Assembly (NCBI RefSeq): GCF_011395035.1
Contig: NZ_CP024770.1
Location: 1,205,389-1,269,388 of the forward strand
Direction: 5' to 3'
Length of the DNA: 64,000 nt
DNA from: Pantoea cypripedii
Lineage (GTDB): Bacteria > Pseudomonadota > Gammaproteobacteria > Enterobacterales > Enterobacteriaceae
The position numbers were made by a program, and so were the translations under genes. Below the pieces are notes generated by a model. The model ran no database searches. It was given only the letters and a program-made list of their open reading frames with translations, and was not told where the DNA came from. Shown here in pieces: positions 51,572 to 60,646 of this stretch (position 1 is the stretch's first letter; the number at the start of each line of letters is the position of its first letter).

Positions 51572-52226
51572 TGATTTCACTCGCCAGCCAGAACTGCTGG
51601 CCCAGTTTGATGCCTTATTGCACAGCTACTCAATTGCTGCGGTTTTTGCCGATGTGCAGTACCGCACTGGCGTTATGGATAGCGGTATCAAACCTGCGTT
51701 CCGGGCTAAAGCCTGCGGGCAGGCAATCACCGTTCAACTGTCGAAAGGCGACCTTGTTGATCCACTGAAAGCGCTGGAGATGGGGCAGCCCGGCGATGTG
51801 ATTGTGGTGGATGCCGGCGGTGATGTTAACACCTCCGTCTGCGGCGGGCTGATGGGCGGCCTGGCTCAGAATCGCGGCATTCGCGCCATGATCATTGACG
51901 GTGCCGGGCGAGACACTGACGAACTGGAAGATATCAACTGGCCAATCTGGAGTCGGGCGATCACTCCTCGCGGTACTCACACGATGTTTTCCGGGCGTAA
52001 AGAGGAACTGTCCATTAACGTTCCCATCGCGGTCGGCGGCCAGCTGGTGAAACCCGGTGATTTTATCGTCGCCGACCTGATGGGTGTGGTGGTTATCCCT
52101 CAGGAACATGCGCAGGAGGTTTTGAAACTGGCGAAAGAACAGGTCGAGCGTGAGCAGGCCACACGTGAATGGGTAAAACAGGGCAAAACAGTCGAAGATC
52201 TGCTGGCAGAGTTTGGCCGTATCTGA
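51555..52226 (+). CDS. RraA/HMG-CHA aldolase family protein
   Basis: A 223-residue protein of the RraA-like fold shared by 4-hydroxy-4-methyl-2-oxoglutarate aldolases and oxaloacetate decarboxylases. GDVIVVDAGGDVNTSVCGGLM and the metal-binding Arg-Asp pair in IDGAGRDTDEL are visible, which are lost in true RraA RNase E inhibitors; a catalytic aldolase is therefore more likely. Start chosen at ATG 51555, nine bases after AAAGGAG; ATG 51549 is the alternative. Inside this operon it may split a keto-acid to pyruvate. Confidence 0.85.
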   Translation: MLKQFNDFTRQPELLAQFDALLHSYSIAAVFADVQYRTGVMDSGIKPAFRAKACGQAITVQLSKGDLVDPLKALEMGQPGDVIVVDAGGDVNTSVCGGLMGGLAQNRGIRAMIIDGAGRDTDELEDINWPIWSRAITPRGTHTMFSGRKEELSINVPIAVGGQLVKPGDFIVADLMGVVVIPQEHAQEVLKLAKEQVEREQATREWVKQGKTVEDLLAEFGRI

Positions 52227-52275
52227 CCGCACGCTCTGCACACCAGGTGCAGAGCATGTTAATCCGGAGATAAAG

Positions 52276-53208
52276 ATGAGCAACAAAGCGGAATTTGGAC
52301 TCTGTGACTGGGGCACCTCAAGCTTTCGTCTGTGGCTGGTAGACCGGGAGGGCAAAGTCCTGAAGGAAGTGCGTACCCGGCAGGGTCTGGCAAGTGTGGC
52401 TAACCGGTCATTTTCCCCCATGCTGGAACAGCACCTGACAGAACTTGAGGCACCAGCCGAGCTGCCGGTGTTGATATGCGGTATGGCGGGTTCCCGCCAG
52501 GGCTGGCTGGACGCCGGTTACAGCACCGTCCCGGTAACGGTGAACGAACTTATGCGCTCGCCGATCAGGATTACCGGCACAAGAGACATCCGGATATTGC
52601 CGGGAGTGTGTCAGCTTGCTCCTGCTTACGATGTCATGCGCGGCGAGGAAACCATGCTGCTGGGCGCAGTGCGATCAAGCCGGCTGAAGGACGGAGTGAT
52701 CGTCATGCCCGGGACCCATAGTAAATGGGTATCACTGGAGAACGCGGCCGTCACCGGTTTCAGCACCTTCATGACCGGTGAACTTTTCAGCCTGATGAGT
52801 ACACATTCGATTCTGCGCCACGCGGTAGCCGATGCCGTCGGGGACATTGATGAACATTCTCCGGCGTTTATCTCTGCGGTGAACGCGATGCTGAGCGGGG
52901 CATCGCTCACTCATCAGCTGTTCAGGGTTCGCGCTGCCACCTTGCTGAGCGAGTGTACCCCGGCTGAAAGCGATGCAAGGGTGTCGGGATTGTTGATTGG
53001 CGCAGAAGTCGCAGCTGGCTATCACCAGACTTCTCAGCGTCAGTTGATATTAATCGCATCGGGGGCGCTGACAGCGCCTTATCACAAGGCATTAACGCTG
53101 GCGGGCTTTGATGTCACAGTTCTGGATGCTGACGAAGCGGTTCGCGCTGGGTTATTCCAGAGCGCGCAAGCCCTCTGGCAGCGGCGGGAGGAAGAACATC
53201 ATGTCTGA
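52276..53208 (+). CDS. dgoK: 2-keto-3-deoxy-galactonokinase
   Basis: A 310-residue sugar-acid kinase of the DgoK family: CDWGTSSFRLWLVD (phosphate 1 motif), GMAGSRQGW, GEETMLLGAV and MPGTHSKWVSLE, with GTHSKW as the family signature. It phosphorylates 2-keto-3-deoxy-galactonate. Start at ATG 52276 after CCGGAGATAAAG. Its stop overlaps the aldolase start by eight bases. It acts after the dehydratase at 55273. Confidence 0.92.
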   Translation: MSNKAEFGLCDWGTSSFRLWLVDREGKVLKEVRTRQGLASVANRSFSPMLEQHLTELEAPAELPVLICGMAGSRQGWLDAGYSTVPVTVNELMRSPIRITGTRDIRILPGVCQLAPAYDVMRGEETMLLGAVRSSRLKDGVIVMPGTHSKWVSLENAAVTGFSTFMTGELFSLMSTHSILRHAVADAVGDIDEHSPAFISAVNAMLSGASLTHQLFRVRAATLLSECTPAESDARVSGLLIGAEVAAGYHQTSQRQLILIASGALTAPYHKALTLAGFDVTVLDADEAVRAGLFQSAQALWQRREEEHHV

Positions 53209-53836
53209 TTTATTGATACCCGACGGGAAGCGGGGGCTGATTGCGATCCTGCGCGGGATTAAGCCGGAAGAAGTGGTTGATATCGGATTTGCCCTGGTCG
53301 AGGCAGGAATTGAGATCATTGAAGTTCCCCTTAATTCACCTGCAGCGTTTGAGTCCATATCACGTCTGATAAAAGCATTACCTGCGGACATGATGGTCGG
53401 TGCTGGCACCGTTCTGAATCCGCAGGATGTCAATCGTCTGGCAGATTGTGGTGGCAGGATCGTGGTGAGTCCTAATGTCGATCAGGCCGTCATTGGGCAA
53501 ACCCGCTTACGGGGCATGCTTTCTCTGCCTGGCGTCTTTACGGCAACTGAAGCTTTTCAGGCGATTGCCGCAGGAGCCAGCGGTCTTAAATTTTTTCCTG
53601 CTGCAATGATGGGTGTCAGTGGAATTAATGCGCTGCGTGCGGTTCTCCCCCCGGACATGCCATTAGGTGCGGTTGGGGGAATAGAGGCGGGGCAATTTGG
53701 TGATTATCTCAATGCGGGTATTCATTTCTTCGGACTTGGCAGCAATTTGTATAAACCCGGCGATAACGCACGTCAGGTATCGGACAGAACAACACATCTG
53801 GTGCGTGCCTGGGATGCCGTAAAAAACAATAAATAA
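53201..53836 (+). CDS. dgoA: 2-dehydro-3-deoxy-6-phosphogalactonate aldolase
   Basis: A 211-residue class I aldolase of the KDPG/KDPGal type. Schiff-base Lys130 sits in GLKFFPA, general acid/base Glu41 in IEVPLNSP, and Arg18 in LRGIKPEE. The LNSP and GVSGINAL motifs favour KDPGal (DgoA) over KDPG (Eda). It yields pyruvate and glyceraldehyde-3-phosphate. GGAGGAAGAACATC precedes the ATG. In E. coli the aldolase and dehydratase were long read as one gene; here they are separated by the carrier gene. Confidence 0.92.
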   Translation: MSDLLIPDGKRGLIAILRGIKPEEVVDIGFALVEAGIEIIEVPLNSPAAFESISRLIKALPADMMVGAGTVLNPQDVNRLADCGGRIVVSPNVDQAVIGQTRLRGMLSLPGVFTATEAFQAIAAGASGLKFFPAAMMGVSGINALRAVLPPDMPLGAVGGIEAGQFGDYLNAGIHFFGLGSNLYKPGDNARQVSDRTTHLVRAWDAVKNNK

Positions 53837-53916
53837 TTTTCCGTAATAAAAGTCAGCTATCCGGCTGCGCTGCGAAAAGCGTGGCCTTATTCTCTCTACC
53901 CTGCAGGAGAAAATAA

Positions 53917-55266
53917 ATGTCTGGATTTACTCTGTCAAAACAAAATATGACCCTGAAACCACAAGGGCGTCAGCGCTGGGGCGTGCTTGGATTACTTTGC
54001 CTGCTGGCGATAATTAATAATATCGATCGCCTGACACTCTCTATCGCTGCGCCGGTTATGCAAAACGAATTGCATATCACCGCCACGGATATCGGCTTGC
54101 TGGGCAGCGCTTTCGCCCTGGCGTATGCTTTCGGACAATTACCTTCAGGCTGGTTTGTTGATCGTTTCAGCCCCCGCATCCTGCTGGGTGCGTCGGTGAT
54201 TATCTGGAGTGCGGCGACTGTCGCAATGGGCCTGTCCTATACGCTGACGGGGTTTATACTCGCACGTATCTGGCTTGGTCTGGCTGAAGCGCCATCGTTG
54301 CCGGCCACAAACAAAATTGTTACCCGCTGGTTCCCGAAACAGGAGCAGGGGATTGCTAATGCCAGCTGGGATGCTGCATTGAAAGTGGGGCCAGCTTTCT
54401 TTACCTTTTTACTGATCTGGATTGTTTCAGAGATTGGCTGGCGTGAAATGTATTTCATTGCTGGCGGCGCAGGGATCATCGCCGCAGTGATCTTTTTCGC
54501 CTTTTATCGGGATATTGAAAAACATAAATCCCTGACGAAGGAAGAAAGAGAATATATCCAGCATGATGCCACCCCAATAAGTACCAAAAACAGTTTGCCC
54601 TGGAAGGAATTATTCAGGCACCAGACAATGTGGGGCATGATGGGAGGATTCTTTTGTAATATGTGGGTTTACCAGATTTTCCTCGTCTTTATCCCGCTTT
54701 ATATTATTAACCAGTTTGGTATTAAATTTTCTTCTCTGGGCCTGGTCGCCAGCCTGCCCTGGATTGGTGCCATCATTGGCGACCTCGTTAGCGGTGTGAT
54801 TTCAGGCAAGCTTTCGGCACGCTCAGGCTGGAGCACACTGAAAGCCAAGAAGGTCACCATCGTGGGTGCGCTGGTGTTACAGGCCGTTGTCCTGGCGTTG
54901 CTGCCCTTTAATGGCATGTTCGGTGAGGGGGCGGGCCTGACAGTCGCTGTGATCTTAATGGCATTTGCTCTGGGTTTTAATGGCGGCGTGGTAGCGCATG
55001 CCTGGTCGATTCCGGCGGAAGTCACGGCCCCGACAACGGTAGCCTCTGTGGCGGCAGTGCAGAATTTCGGTGGTTTTCTTGGTGCAACAGTATCGCCGCT
55101 GGTAGCCGGAGCGATTGTCGATGCAACACACAGTTTTACGCTGGTCTTTCTGATTTCCGCGATTGTCTCGGTGATTGGCGGCGGCATTTATTTCTGGTTG
55201 GTGGGCAAACCCATTATCCGTGAAGAAGAAACCTCATCCCTTATGACACAAGCTGCGCAGGAGTAA
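53917..55266 (+). CDS. MFS sugar-acid:proton symporter (DgoT-like ACS family)
   Basis: A 449-residue 12-helix carrier. INNIDRLTLSIAAPVMQ in helix 1, FALAYAFGQLPSGWFVDRFSPR and LARIWLGLAEAPSLPATNKIV follow the DgoT/GudP/ExuT pattern of hexonate and hexuronate symporters. CAGGAG precedes the ATG. It lies between aldolase and dehydratase genes and should import the aldonate used by the operon. Confidence 0.92.
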   Translation: MSGFTLSKQNMTLKPQGRQRWGVLGLLCLLAIINNIDRLTLSIAAPVMQNELHITATDIGLLGSAFALAYAFGQLPSGWFVDRFSPRILLGASVIIWSAATVAMGLSYTLTGFILARIWLGLAEAPSLPATNKIVTRWFPKQEQGIANASWDAALKVGPAFFTFLLIWIVSEIGWREMYFIAGGAGIIAAVIFFAFYRDIEKHKSLTKEEREYIQHDATPISTKNSLPWKELFRHQTMWGMMGGFFCNMWVYQIFLVFIPLYIINQFGIKFSSLGLVASLPWIGAIIGDLVSGVISGKLSARSGWSTLKAKKVTIVGALVLQAVVLALLPFNGMFGEGAGLTVAVILMAFALGFNGGVVAHAWSIPAEVTAPTTVASVAAVQNFGGFLGATVSPLVAGAIVDATHSFTLVFLISAIVSVIGGGIYFWLVGKPIIREEETSSLMTQAAQE

Positions 55267-55272
55267 TCAGAC

Positions 55273-56430
55273 ATGAAAATTACTGAAGTGGAAACCTATA
55301 TCCTGAAGAGCAAACTGGATCGTCCGTTTGCCTATTCACAAGGCTGGGTGCAGGGTCGGTCCACGGTACTTGTGCGCATCGCCACCGATGAGGGTTTCGA
55401 AGGCTGGGGTGAAACGTTCAGTGTGGGCTTACAACCTCCCGAGATCGCTGCCGCCACCATTAACAGCGCCCTGAAACCGCTGATCATGGGTAAAGATCCC
55501 CGTAATACAGAAGTCTTGTGGCATGACATGTACGTCAGAACCCGGGATTACGGACGTAAGGGCGTGGTACTGGGGGCCATCAGCGCGGTTGATATTGCGT
55601 TGTGGGATATCTGCGGTAAAGCGGCTGGATTACCGTTATGGCAGCTGTTGGGTGGTGCGTTTCGTGAGCGCGTGCAATGTTATGCGACAGGTTTTTTCCG
55701 CACGGAAGGACGTGGGCAGGCTGACGCAATGGCCAGTGAAGCCGTGCGCCACAGTGAAGCTGGTTTCTCCCTGATGAAGGTGAAGCTTGGCTTTGGTGTT
55801 GATGATGACGTAAAGGTCATGTCTGCCATCCGGCAAGCCGTTGGTGAGCGGAGTAAATTTATGATTGATGTTAACCACGGATACGGTGCCAATGATGCCA
55901 TTCGCCTTGGGCGCGCCCTGGCTGATTACGATTTACTGTGGATGGAAGAACCGGTCATCCCTGAAGATTATGTTGCTTACCGCCGGGTAAGGGATGCGCT
56001 GGACATTCCTATTGCTGGTGGTGAAGCGGAGTTTTCCTTGTTTGGTTTCCGCGATCTCATTGCATCTCAGTCCATCGATATTGCACAACCTGATATCTGT
56101 CTGGCGGGTGGGGTGACTGCGTTGCGCCATATTAATGTCCTTGCGATGGCTGGTGGCGTTCAGGTTAACCCGCACGTCTGGGGGACAGCCGTCGGGCAAT
56201 ACGCATCATTGCATATGATTGCATCTACCCCGGTCACCCACTATGCGCTGTACGCAAACCAGCCACTTTTTGAATATGACACATCATCTCATCCGTTCCG
56301 CACCGCACTGGTTGAAAACCCGCTGGAACATCAACAGGGCTGGTTAACACTTCCGCAGGAGCCTGGTCTTGGTTTCACCATAGACAGAGCATTCCTGAAA
56401 GAGAATGCGATGACTGATTCTATTCATTAA
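55273..56430 (+). CDS. Enolase-superfamily sugar-acid dehydratase (mandelate racemase/galactonate dehydratase subgroup)
   Basis: A 385-residue barrel enzyme. Catalytic Lys pair at 169/171 (MKVKLG), metal ligands Asp199 (MIDVNHGY), Glu225 or Glu226 (WMEEP) and Glu251 (GGEAE), and the Asp274-His301 dyad (QPDI, NPHVWG), spaced as in mandelate racemase. It would remove water from an aldonate to give the 2-keto-3-deoxy acid for DgoK. Whether the substrate is galactonate or another aldonate cannot be read. AGGAG lies before the ATG. Confidence 0.88.
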   Translation: MKITEVETYILKSKLDRPFAYSQGWVQGRSTVLVRIATDEGFEGWGETFSVGLQPPEIAAATINSALKPLIMGKDPRNTEVLWHDMYVRTRDYGRKGVVLGAISAVDIALWDICGKAAGLPLWQLLGGAFRERVQCYATGFFRTEGRGQADAMASEAVRHSEAGFSLMKVKLGFGVDDDVKVMSAIRQAVGERSKFMIDVNHGYGANDAIRLGRALADYDLLWMEEPVIPEDYVAYRRVRDALDIPIAGGEAEFSLFGFRDLIASQSIDIAQPDICLAGGVTALRHINVLAMAGGVQVNPHVWGTAVGQYASLHMIASTPVTHYALYANQPLFEYDTSSHPFRTALVENPLEHQQGWLTLPQEPGLGFTIDRAFLKENAMTDSIH

Positions 56431-56447
56431 ATATTAAGTTTATCCCG

Positions 56448-56474
56448 CCGTCTCTCTTAATGCAGCAGAGACGG
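56448..56474 (+). terminator. Stem-loop after the sugar-acid operon
   Basis: CCGTCTCT and AGAGACGG pair over eight bases with an 11-base loop, 18 bases after the dehydratase stop. No T-run follows. Confidence 0.45.
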
Positions 56475-56693
56475 TGCTGGAAAATAACAAGGCGTGTAGT
56501 AAAGGATCAGGAGAGAATTTTTCCAGCGCATAAATTTAGAGTTTCTTATGTATCCCTGCGCTTAATGCGAACTTATGCCGCTATAATGAGCAAAACAAGC
56601 AACAATTCAGGTTTTTTTTGTCGCTATTGATTCCTGCGCTTTTGGTTATCGTGAGATAACTTTTTTTATCTTCTTCTGAAGAGAGCTGATTTT

Positions 56694-57896
56694 ATGGAAG
56701 AGATAGTTATTGTTGAGCCAGCATTTTTCAGCCAGTTTCATTGTGTGGGGAGTGCTTGTCCCGATCATTGCTGTAAAGGCTGGGACATCGAGCTTGATCA
56801 GCCGACTGTGCATCGCTACATGAAAAGTGATGAAATTGAGATTCGTAATATTGCTGTGGACAATATCATTACCACAGAAGAGAGCCATAGCAGTTGGGGG
56901 AAGATTAAATTAAAAAGCAATGGCGACTGTACTTTTCTTGATGAAGACCGCTTGTGCAAAGTGCATAAGTCTCTTGGGGAAAAAGCGCTAAGTACCACTT
57001 GTGCGATCTTTCCGCGCCTTTATGCCAGCTATAAATACGAAATCAGAAGTAACCTGACGTTGTCTTGCCCCGAAGCCGCGAAAAAGCTGTTAACCACACC
57101 CGACGCGATGCTCTACAGCGAAAGGATCAAGCTAAGTCCCGAGGCCCTGGATGCACCTGATATTAACCAGGAAGATCGCCTGCTCAATCTGATGTGTACG
57201 AATATTATGGTCAGTTGTGGTATGGACATCGAAGGAGGCTTTTACGGCATCATAATGCTGTTTCTTTATCGCGCTGAACTGGCAGAAAGCCATGATCCAC
57301 ATGAAAAGCTATTAAGTTATTTCGAGGAGATCCAGGCAGCGATTTATAACGGCCAGATAAGAAAAGGCATTGATGAATTAAAGCCTGATTATCAGCTGCA
57401 ATCCATACTGCTTCAGCGACTACAAACGTATCTGAGTACCAAACAGGACGGTCGCGGATGGTCTACCTTACGCTACTACTCGCAAAAATTGATTGATTTT
57501 CAAAGCAAAAATTTGGAAGCCGATGATGCCCTGGCATCCATGAGGCGGCTGAACCAAATCTGGCAGGAGAAAGCAGTGCCGTGGCTGCGCAATCGCCCCC
57601 ATCTGTTCAGTAACTATATACAGTATCGTATGTATGAGGATTTCTTTCCGATGAAAAATGGCAGGGAAGCTTATACCAACCTTTATTTTCTGATGTCAGA
57701 ATGGTTCCTGTTAAAATGGCTCATCGCTGCCTCGATTGAACTCAAACCTGACTTTACCGAAGATGATGTGGTTAATATTGTTTATAGCTATCACAGCATC
57801 ACCAGACATGACAAATATGCGGAAGATGCATTTCTGGCAGAAATTGAAACGTTAAAATTCAAAGATAACCTTTCTTTGGTTTATCTGTTGAAATAA
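56694..57896 (+). CDS. fliB: Flagellin lysine-N-methylase (FliB)
   Basis: A 400-residue enzyme of the FliB family, which methylates lysines on surface-exposed flagellin. The Cys-rich N-terminus holds Cys17, Cys22, Cys26 and Cys27 (CVGSACPDHCCKGW), then CTFLDEDRLCKVH, TTCAIFPR and LSCPEAAK, consistent with an iron-sulfur/radical-SAM-like site. AAGAGAG precedes the ATG. In Salmonella fliB stands next to fliC; here no flagellar gene is visible in 64 kb, so this is an orphan copy. Confidence 0.9.
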   Translation: MEEIVIVEPAFFSQFHCVGSACPDHCCKGWDIELDQPTVHRYMKSDEIEIRNIAVDNIITTEESHSSWGKIKLKSNGDCTFLDEDRLCKVHKSLGEKALSTTCAIFPRLYASYKYEIRSNLTLSCPEAAKKLLTTPDAMLYSERIKLSPEALDAPDINQEDRLLNLMCTNIMVSCGMDIEGGFYGIIMLFLYRAELAESHDPHEKLLSYFEEIQAAIYNGQIRKGIDELKPDYQLQSILLQRLQTYLSTKQDGRGWSTLRYYSQKLIDFQSKNLEADDALASMRRLNQIWQEKAVPWLRNRPHLFSNYIQYRMYEDFFPMKNGREAYTNLYFLMSEWFLLKWLIAASIELKPDFTEDDVVNIVYSYHSITRHDKYAEDAFLAEIETLKFKDNLSLVYLLK

Positions 57897-57909
57897 TATT
57901 ATAGCGCCG

Positions 57910-57950
57910 CTGGTTCCGAACCCCACTGATAACGTGGGGTTCGGAACCAG
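57910..57950. repeat. Perfect 17-bp inverted repeat after fliB
   Basis: CTGGTTCCGAACCCCAC and its exact reverse complement flank a 7-base loop, 13 bases after the fliB stop. No T-run follows on either strand. The unusual length and perfection exceed normal terminators; it may end convergent transcripts or mark a small mobile repeat. Confidence 0.7.
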
Positions 57951-57966
57951 CCTGAACCCCGCTTTG

Positions 57967-58149
57967 TTAATGCGTATTTGCGAGAATCACCGTTTTTCCC
58001 TTTTCCCTGAGCCTGGTGACGGCCTCTCCAGGTGCTTCGCTGTCGGTAATAATGATGTCAATTTTCTCAACCGGAAGGACGACATTAAATCCTTTTCTGC
58101 TGAACTTGGTCGAATCAGTCGTAGTTACGATTTTCCGGAGCGCTGTTCT
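57967..58149 (-). pseudogene. C-terminal remnant of a DeoR-family regulator
   Basis: Sixty codons in one frame encode LRKIVTTTDSTKFSRKGF and IDIIITDSEAP, then REKGKTVILANTH. This is the end of the sugar-phosphate-sensing domain of DeoR regulators (D-S-x-K-F, I-T-D). The helix-turn-helix and start are missing. The frame continues upstream only inside the 3' end of the LysR gene, which overlaps it by 25 bases. I infer that an insertion or deletion replaced the first three quarters of a deoR-type gene by the present LysR gene. Confidence 0.75.
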
Positions 58150-59066
58150 GCTGCAATTTCTTCCTTCAGCGCATCGATCAACTCCCGTAAACCCTGTGGT
58201 ATGCGGCGGTGACCGGGATAATAAAGATGCATAGCCGGTTCTGTGGGAGACCATTCAGGCAGAACAACTCTCAGGCTGCCATCACGAAGATACGTGCTCA
58301 CGCGATCTTCCAGACAGTAGGCGATCCCGGTGCCTGCGAGGGCCAGCTCAATAGCCAGCGCCGTTTCACTGACGCAAATCTGCCCGGGAACAGCAATAAC
58401 GCGATAATCATCGCCCCGGCGAAACTCCCATTTATAAATGGTGCCCTGGCCGGTGCGCATTTGCAGGCAGGAATGTAAGCGGAGATCTTCAGGAACAGCA
58501 GGCGCAGTGCGGTGGTAAAGATAACGGGGTGAAGCCACTGCTACCCATTTCAAATCGGGGCCGAGCCGCACCGCAACTAAGTCTTCCGGCACCGTATTGC
58601 CGAAGCGGATGCCGGCATCGAATCCTTCAGACACGATATCTACCATCCTGTCGTCCACGCTAATTTCAACCTCAACATCCGGATACAGGCTGATGAACTT
58701 GGGCAGATGGCGGGCAATGATGAGTCTGGCACCGTCGCTCAGCACGTTGAGACGCAGGCGGCCAACCGGACGGTCGCGCATACGGTTAATATCATCCAGG
58801 GCTTCACCTATTTCGCGAAATCCCACCTCAAGCCGCAGTGCCAGGCTTGCACCCGCTTCCGTTGGCGCAACGGTTCGGCTGGTCCGGTTCAGTAATCGCA
58901 CGCCCAGGCGCGTTTCCAGATTACGCACGGAGTGACTGAGTGCGGACGTGCTGATCCCCAGCTCTACCGCTGCTTTAGTGAAACTACGTAGTCTTTCTAC
59001 CGCTTTGAATGTGTTGAGGTCCGCAAGGTCGCTACGTGAGAGCCTGGCAATAGGTCTTACTGGCAT
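58125..59066 (-). CDS. LysR-family transcriptional regulator
   Basis: A 313-residue regulator with the N-terminal helix-turn-helix in FTKAAVELGISTSALSHSVRNLETRLGVRLLNRTSR and a substrate-binding domain (GRLRLNVLSDGARLIIARHL, EGFDAGIRFGN). It is divergent from an MFS carrier and SDR gene pair and likely controls them. ATG 59066 chosen; ATG 59075 is possible. Its last codons run into the DeoR remnant, consistent with a recent join at this spot. Confidence 0.9.
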   Translation of the reverse strand: MPVRPIARLSRSDLADLNTFKAVERLRSFTKAAVELGISTSALSHSVRNLETRLGVRLLNRTSRTVAPTEAGASLALRLEVGFREIGEALDDINRMRDRPVGRLRLNVLSDGARLIIARHLPKFISLYPDVEVEISVDDRMVDIVSEGFDAGIRFGNTVPEDLVAVRLGPDLKWVAVASPRYLYHRTAPAVPEDLRLHSCLQMRTGQGTIYKWEFRRGDDYRVIAVPGQICVSETALAIELALAGTGIAYCLEDRVSTYLRDGSLRVVLPEWSPTEPAMHLYYPGHRRIPQGLRELIDALKEEIAAEQRSGKS

Positions 59067-59443
59067 AGTTAACATCCCGGTGTTGAGCCAGATTAAATGT
59101 CCCGTACTCAATAACGCAACTCTGGCCAGATTTTAGCGTGTTAAGTTTAGATTTATTCACAAATACGATGCAACTAACCGCGATTACCCTGCGGTCAACA
59201 ACGCGCGTGTCATTATTGTTGAGTTAAATTCACTGAGCCATAGGGTCTGGCTAAACAATTACCCGGAGCAGCGGGTTTATAGTGTATTTCAATTCATCGA
59301 TACCAATGTAATGCCATCAACCTGGCGCGGTACTGATTTTGCACAGTCTGACCAGGCTGAGAACTGCTGTCCGGGTATAGCTGTGCTTTTTTCAGTCCCT
59401 GCTAATGGCTGGCATTGCTTTCCATTGGGAGACGACAACCGTT
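59067..59443. other. Divergent promoter region between LysR and MFS genes
   Basis: 377 bases without a gene. A plus-strand frame at 59311-59865 lies in another phase over the carrier gene and is a shadow. LysR sites are expected here; GTTGAGTTAAATTCACTG around 59219 is a loose candidate. Confidence 0.45.
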
Positions 59444-60646
59444 ATGTCAGAACAAACTTACCCTGCAGAACTGGACAGAGTTCAGCCACCCGCAGGGATA
59501 TTACCCGCCATGCTGGCGCTGGGTGCGGGTGGATTATGCATTGGCACCGGCGAATTCTCACCGATGAGTTTGCTGCCGGATCTGGCGAAAGGCACCGGTG
59601 TTTCCGTTCCGGCGGCGGGGGCCTATATCAGCGCTTATGCAGCAGGCGTGGTGGTTGGTGCCCCGGCGATAGCTATTCTGGGCGCGCGCTGGCCCCGCAA
59701 GCTTTTGCTGCTGGTGTTGCTGCTCATTGCGTTGGCTGGTTATGGCTGCAGTGCAGCAGCCTGGGGCTACAGTTCTCTGCTGATTGCCCGTTTTATTTCA
59801 GGATTGCCCCACGGTGCCTGGTATGGCGTTTCCGCACTGGTTGCAGCGTCAATGGTGACCTCTGATCAGAAGGCGCGTTATATCGGTTACGTGATGCTGG
59901 GCCTTGCTGTTGCCAACGTTGCCGGGGTTCCCCTTGTCACCTGGGCAGGGCAGTCCCTGGGCTGGCGCATGTCATTTGCGATGGTTACCGCAGGTATCGT
60001 CCTGACGGCGGTCATGGTGAAGCTGTTTGTGCCGTCAGTTCCGGCTGATGGAGGCGCCTCACCGCTCAAAGAACTGGGGGCGTTGCGCAGCCCGCAAATC
60101 CTGATGACGTTCGGTGTGGCTTCGGTCAGTTTTGCCGGCATGTTTGCCGTTTATAGTTTTATCACCCCAGCCCTTACTGAAGTCAGCGGCTTCAATCTGA
60201 AACTTGTGCCCTGGATCCTTGTGCTCTGGGGTGTCGGCATGGTCACCGGCAATGTGATTGGCGGGCGTCTGGCTGACCGGGCCTTGCTCCCGTCGGTCTT
60301 TGGCATGATCGGCTGGAATATGGTCGTGCTGGGCCTTTTCGCATTCGTTGCTGAATGGAAGGTGCCGGTGCTGATCGCGATTTTCTTGCTCGGTAATGGC
60401 TTCGCTCTGGTGCCAGCTCTGCAGTCTCACATGATGAATATCGCGGGTGACGCGCAGACACTGGCCTCTTCACTGACGCATAGCGCATTCAATATTTCCA
60501 ATGCGCTGGGGGCTGCCTGCGGCGGGTTGGCTATTGCTGCGGGTGGTTCCTGGATTTCCACCGGTTGGGTTGGCGTGGCGTTCTCAGCAATAGCGCTGTT
60601 GCTGATGTATCTCTCGGTTCACATCACCAGAAGGAGTCAGAAATGA
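59444..60646 (+). CDS. MFS efflux transporter (AraJ/DHA1-like)
   Basis: A 400-residue 12-helix carrier of the DHA1 group. GEFSPMSLLPDLAKGTGVS in helix 1, ARWPRKLLLL after helix 2 and FISGLPHGAWYGVSALVAA in helix 4 fit the AraJ/YdeA sugar and drug exporters. Start at ATG 59444 after GGGAGACG. The stop overlaps the next ATG (ATGA), coupling it to an SDR enzyme. The LysR gene opposite would regulate both. Confidence 0.9.
   Translation: MSEQTYPAELDRVQPPAGILPAMLALGAGGLCIGTGEFSPMSLLPDLAKGTGVSVPAAGAYISAYAAGVVVGAPAIAILGARWPRKLLLLVLLLIALAGYGCSAAAWGYSSLLIARFISGLPHGAWYGVSALVAASMVTSDQKARYIGYVMLGLAVANVAGVPLVTWAGQSLGWRMSFAMVTAGIVLTAVMVKLFVPSVPADGGASPLKELGALRSPQILMTFGVASVSFAGMFAVYSFITPALTEVSGFNLKLVPWILVLWGVGMVTGNVIGGRLADRALLPSVFGMIGWNMVVLGLFAFVAEWKVPVLIAIFLLGNGFALVPALQSHMMNIAGDAQTLASSLTHSAFNISNALGAACGGLAIAAGGSWISTGWVGVAFSAIALLLMYLSVHITRRSQK

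Noticed and set aside
57967..58254. Whole 95-codon frame as a real gene
   Set aside because: Its first third is antisense phase inside the LysR gene; only the last 60 codons carry DeoR similarity.
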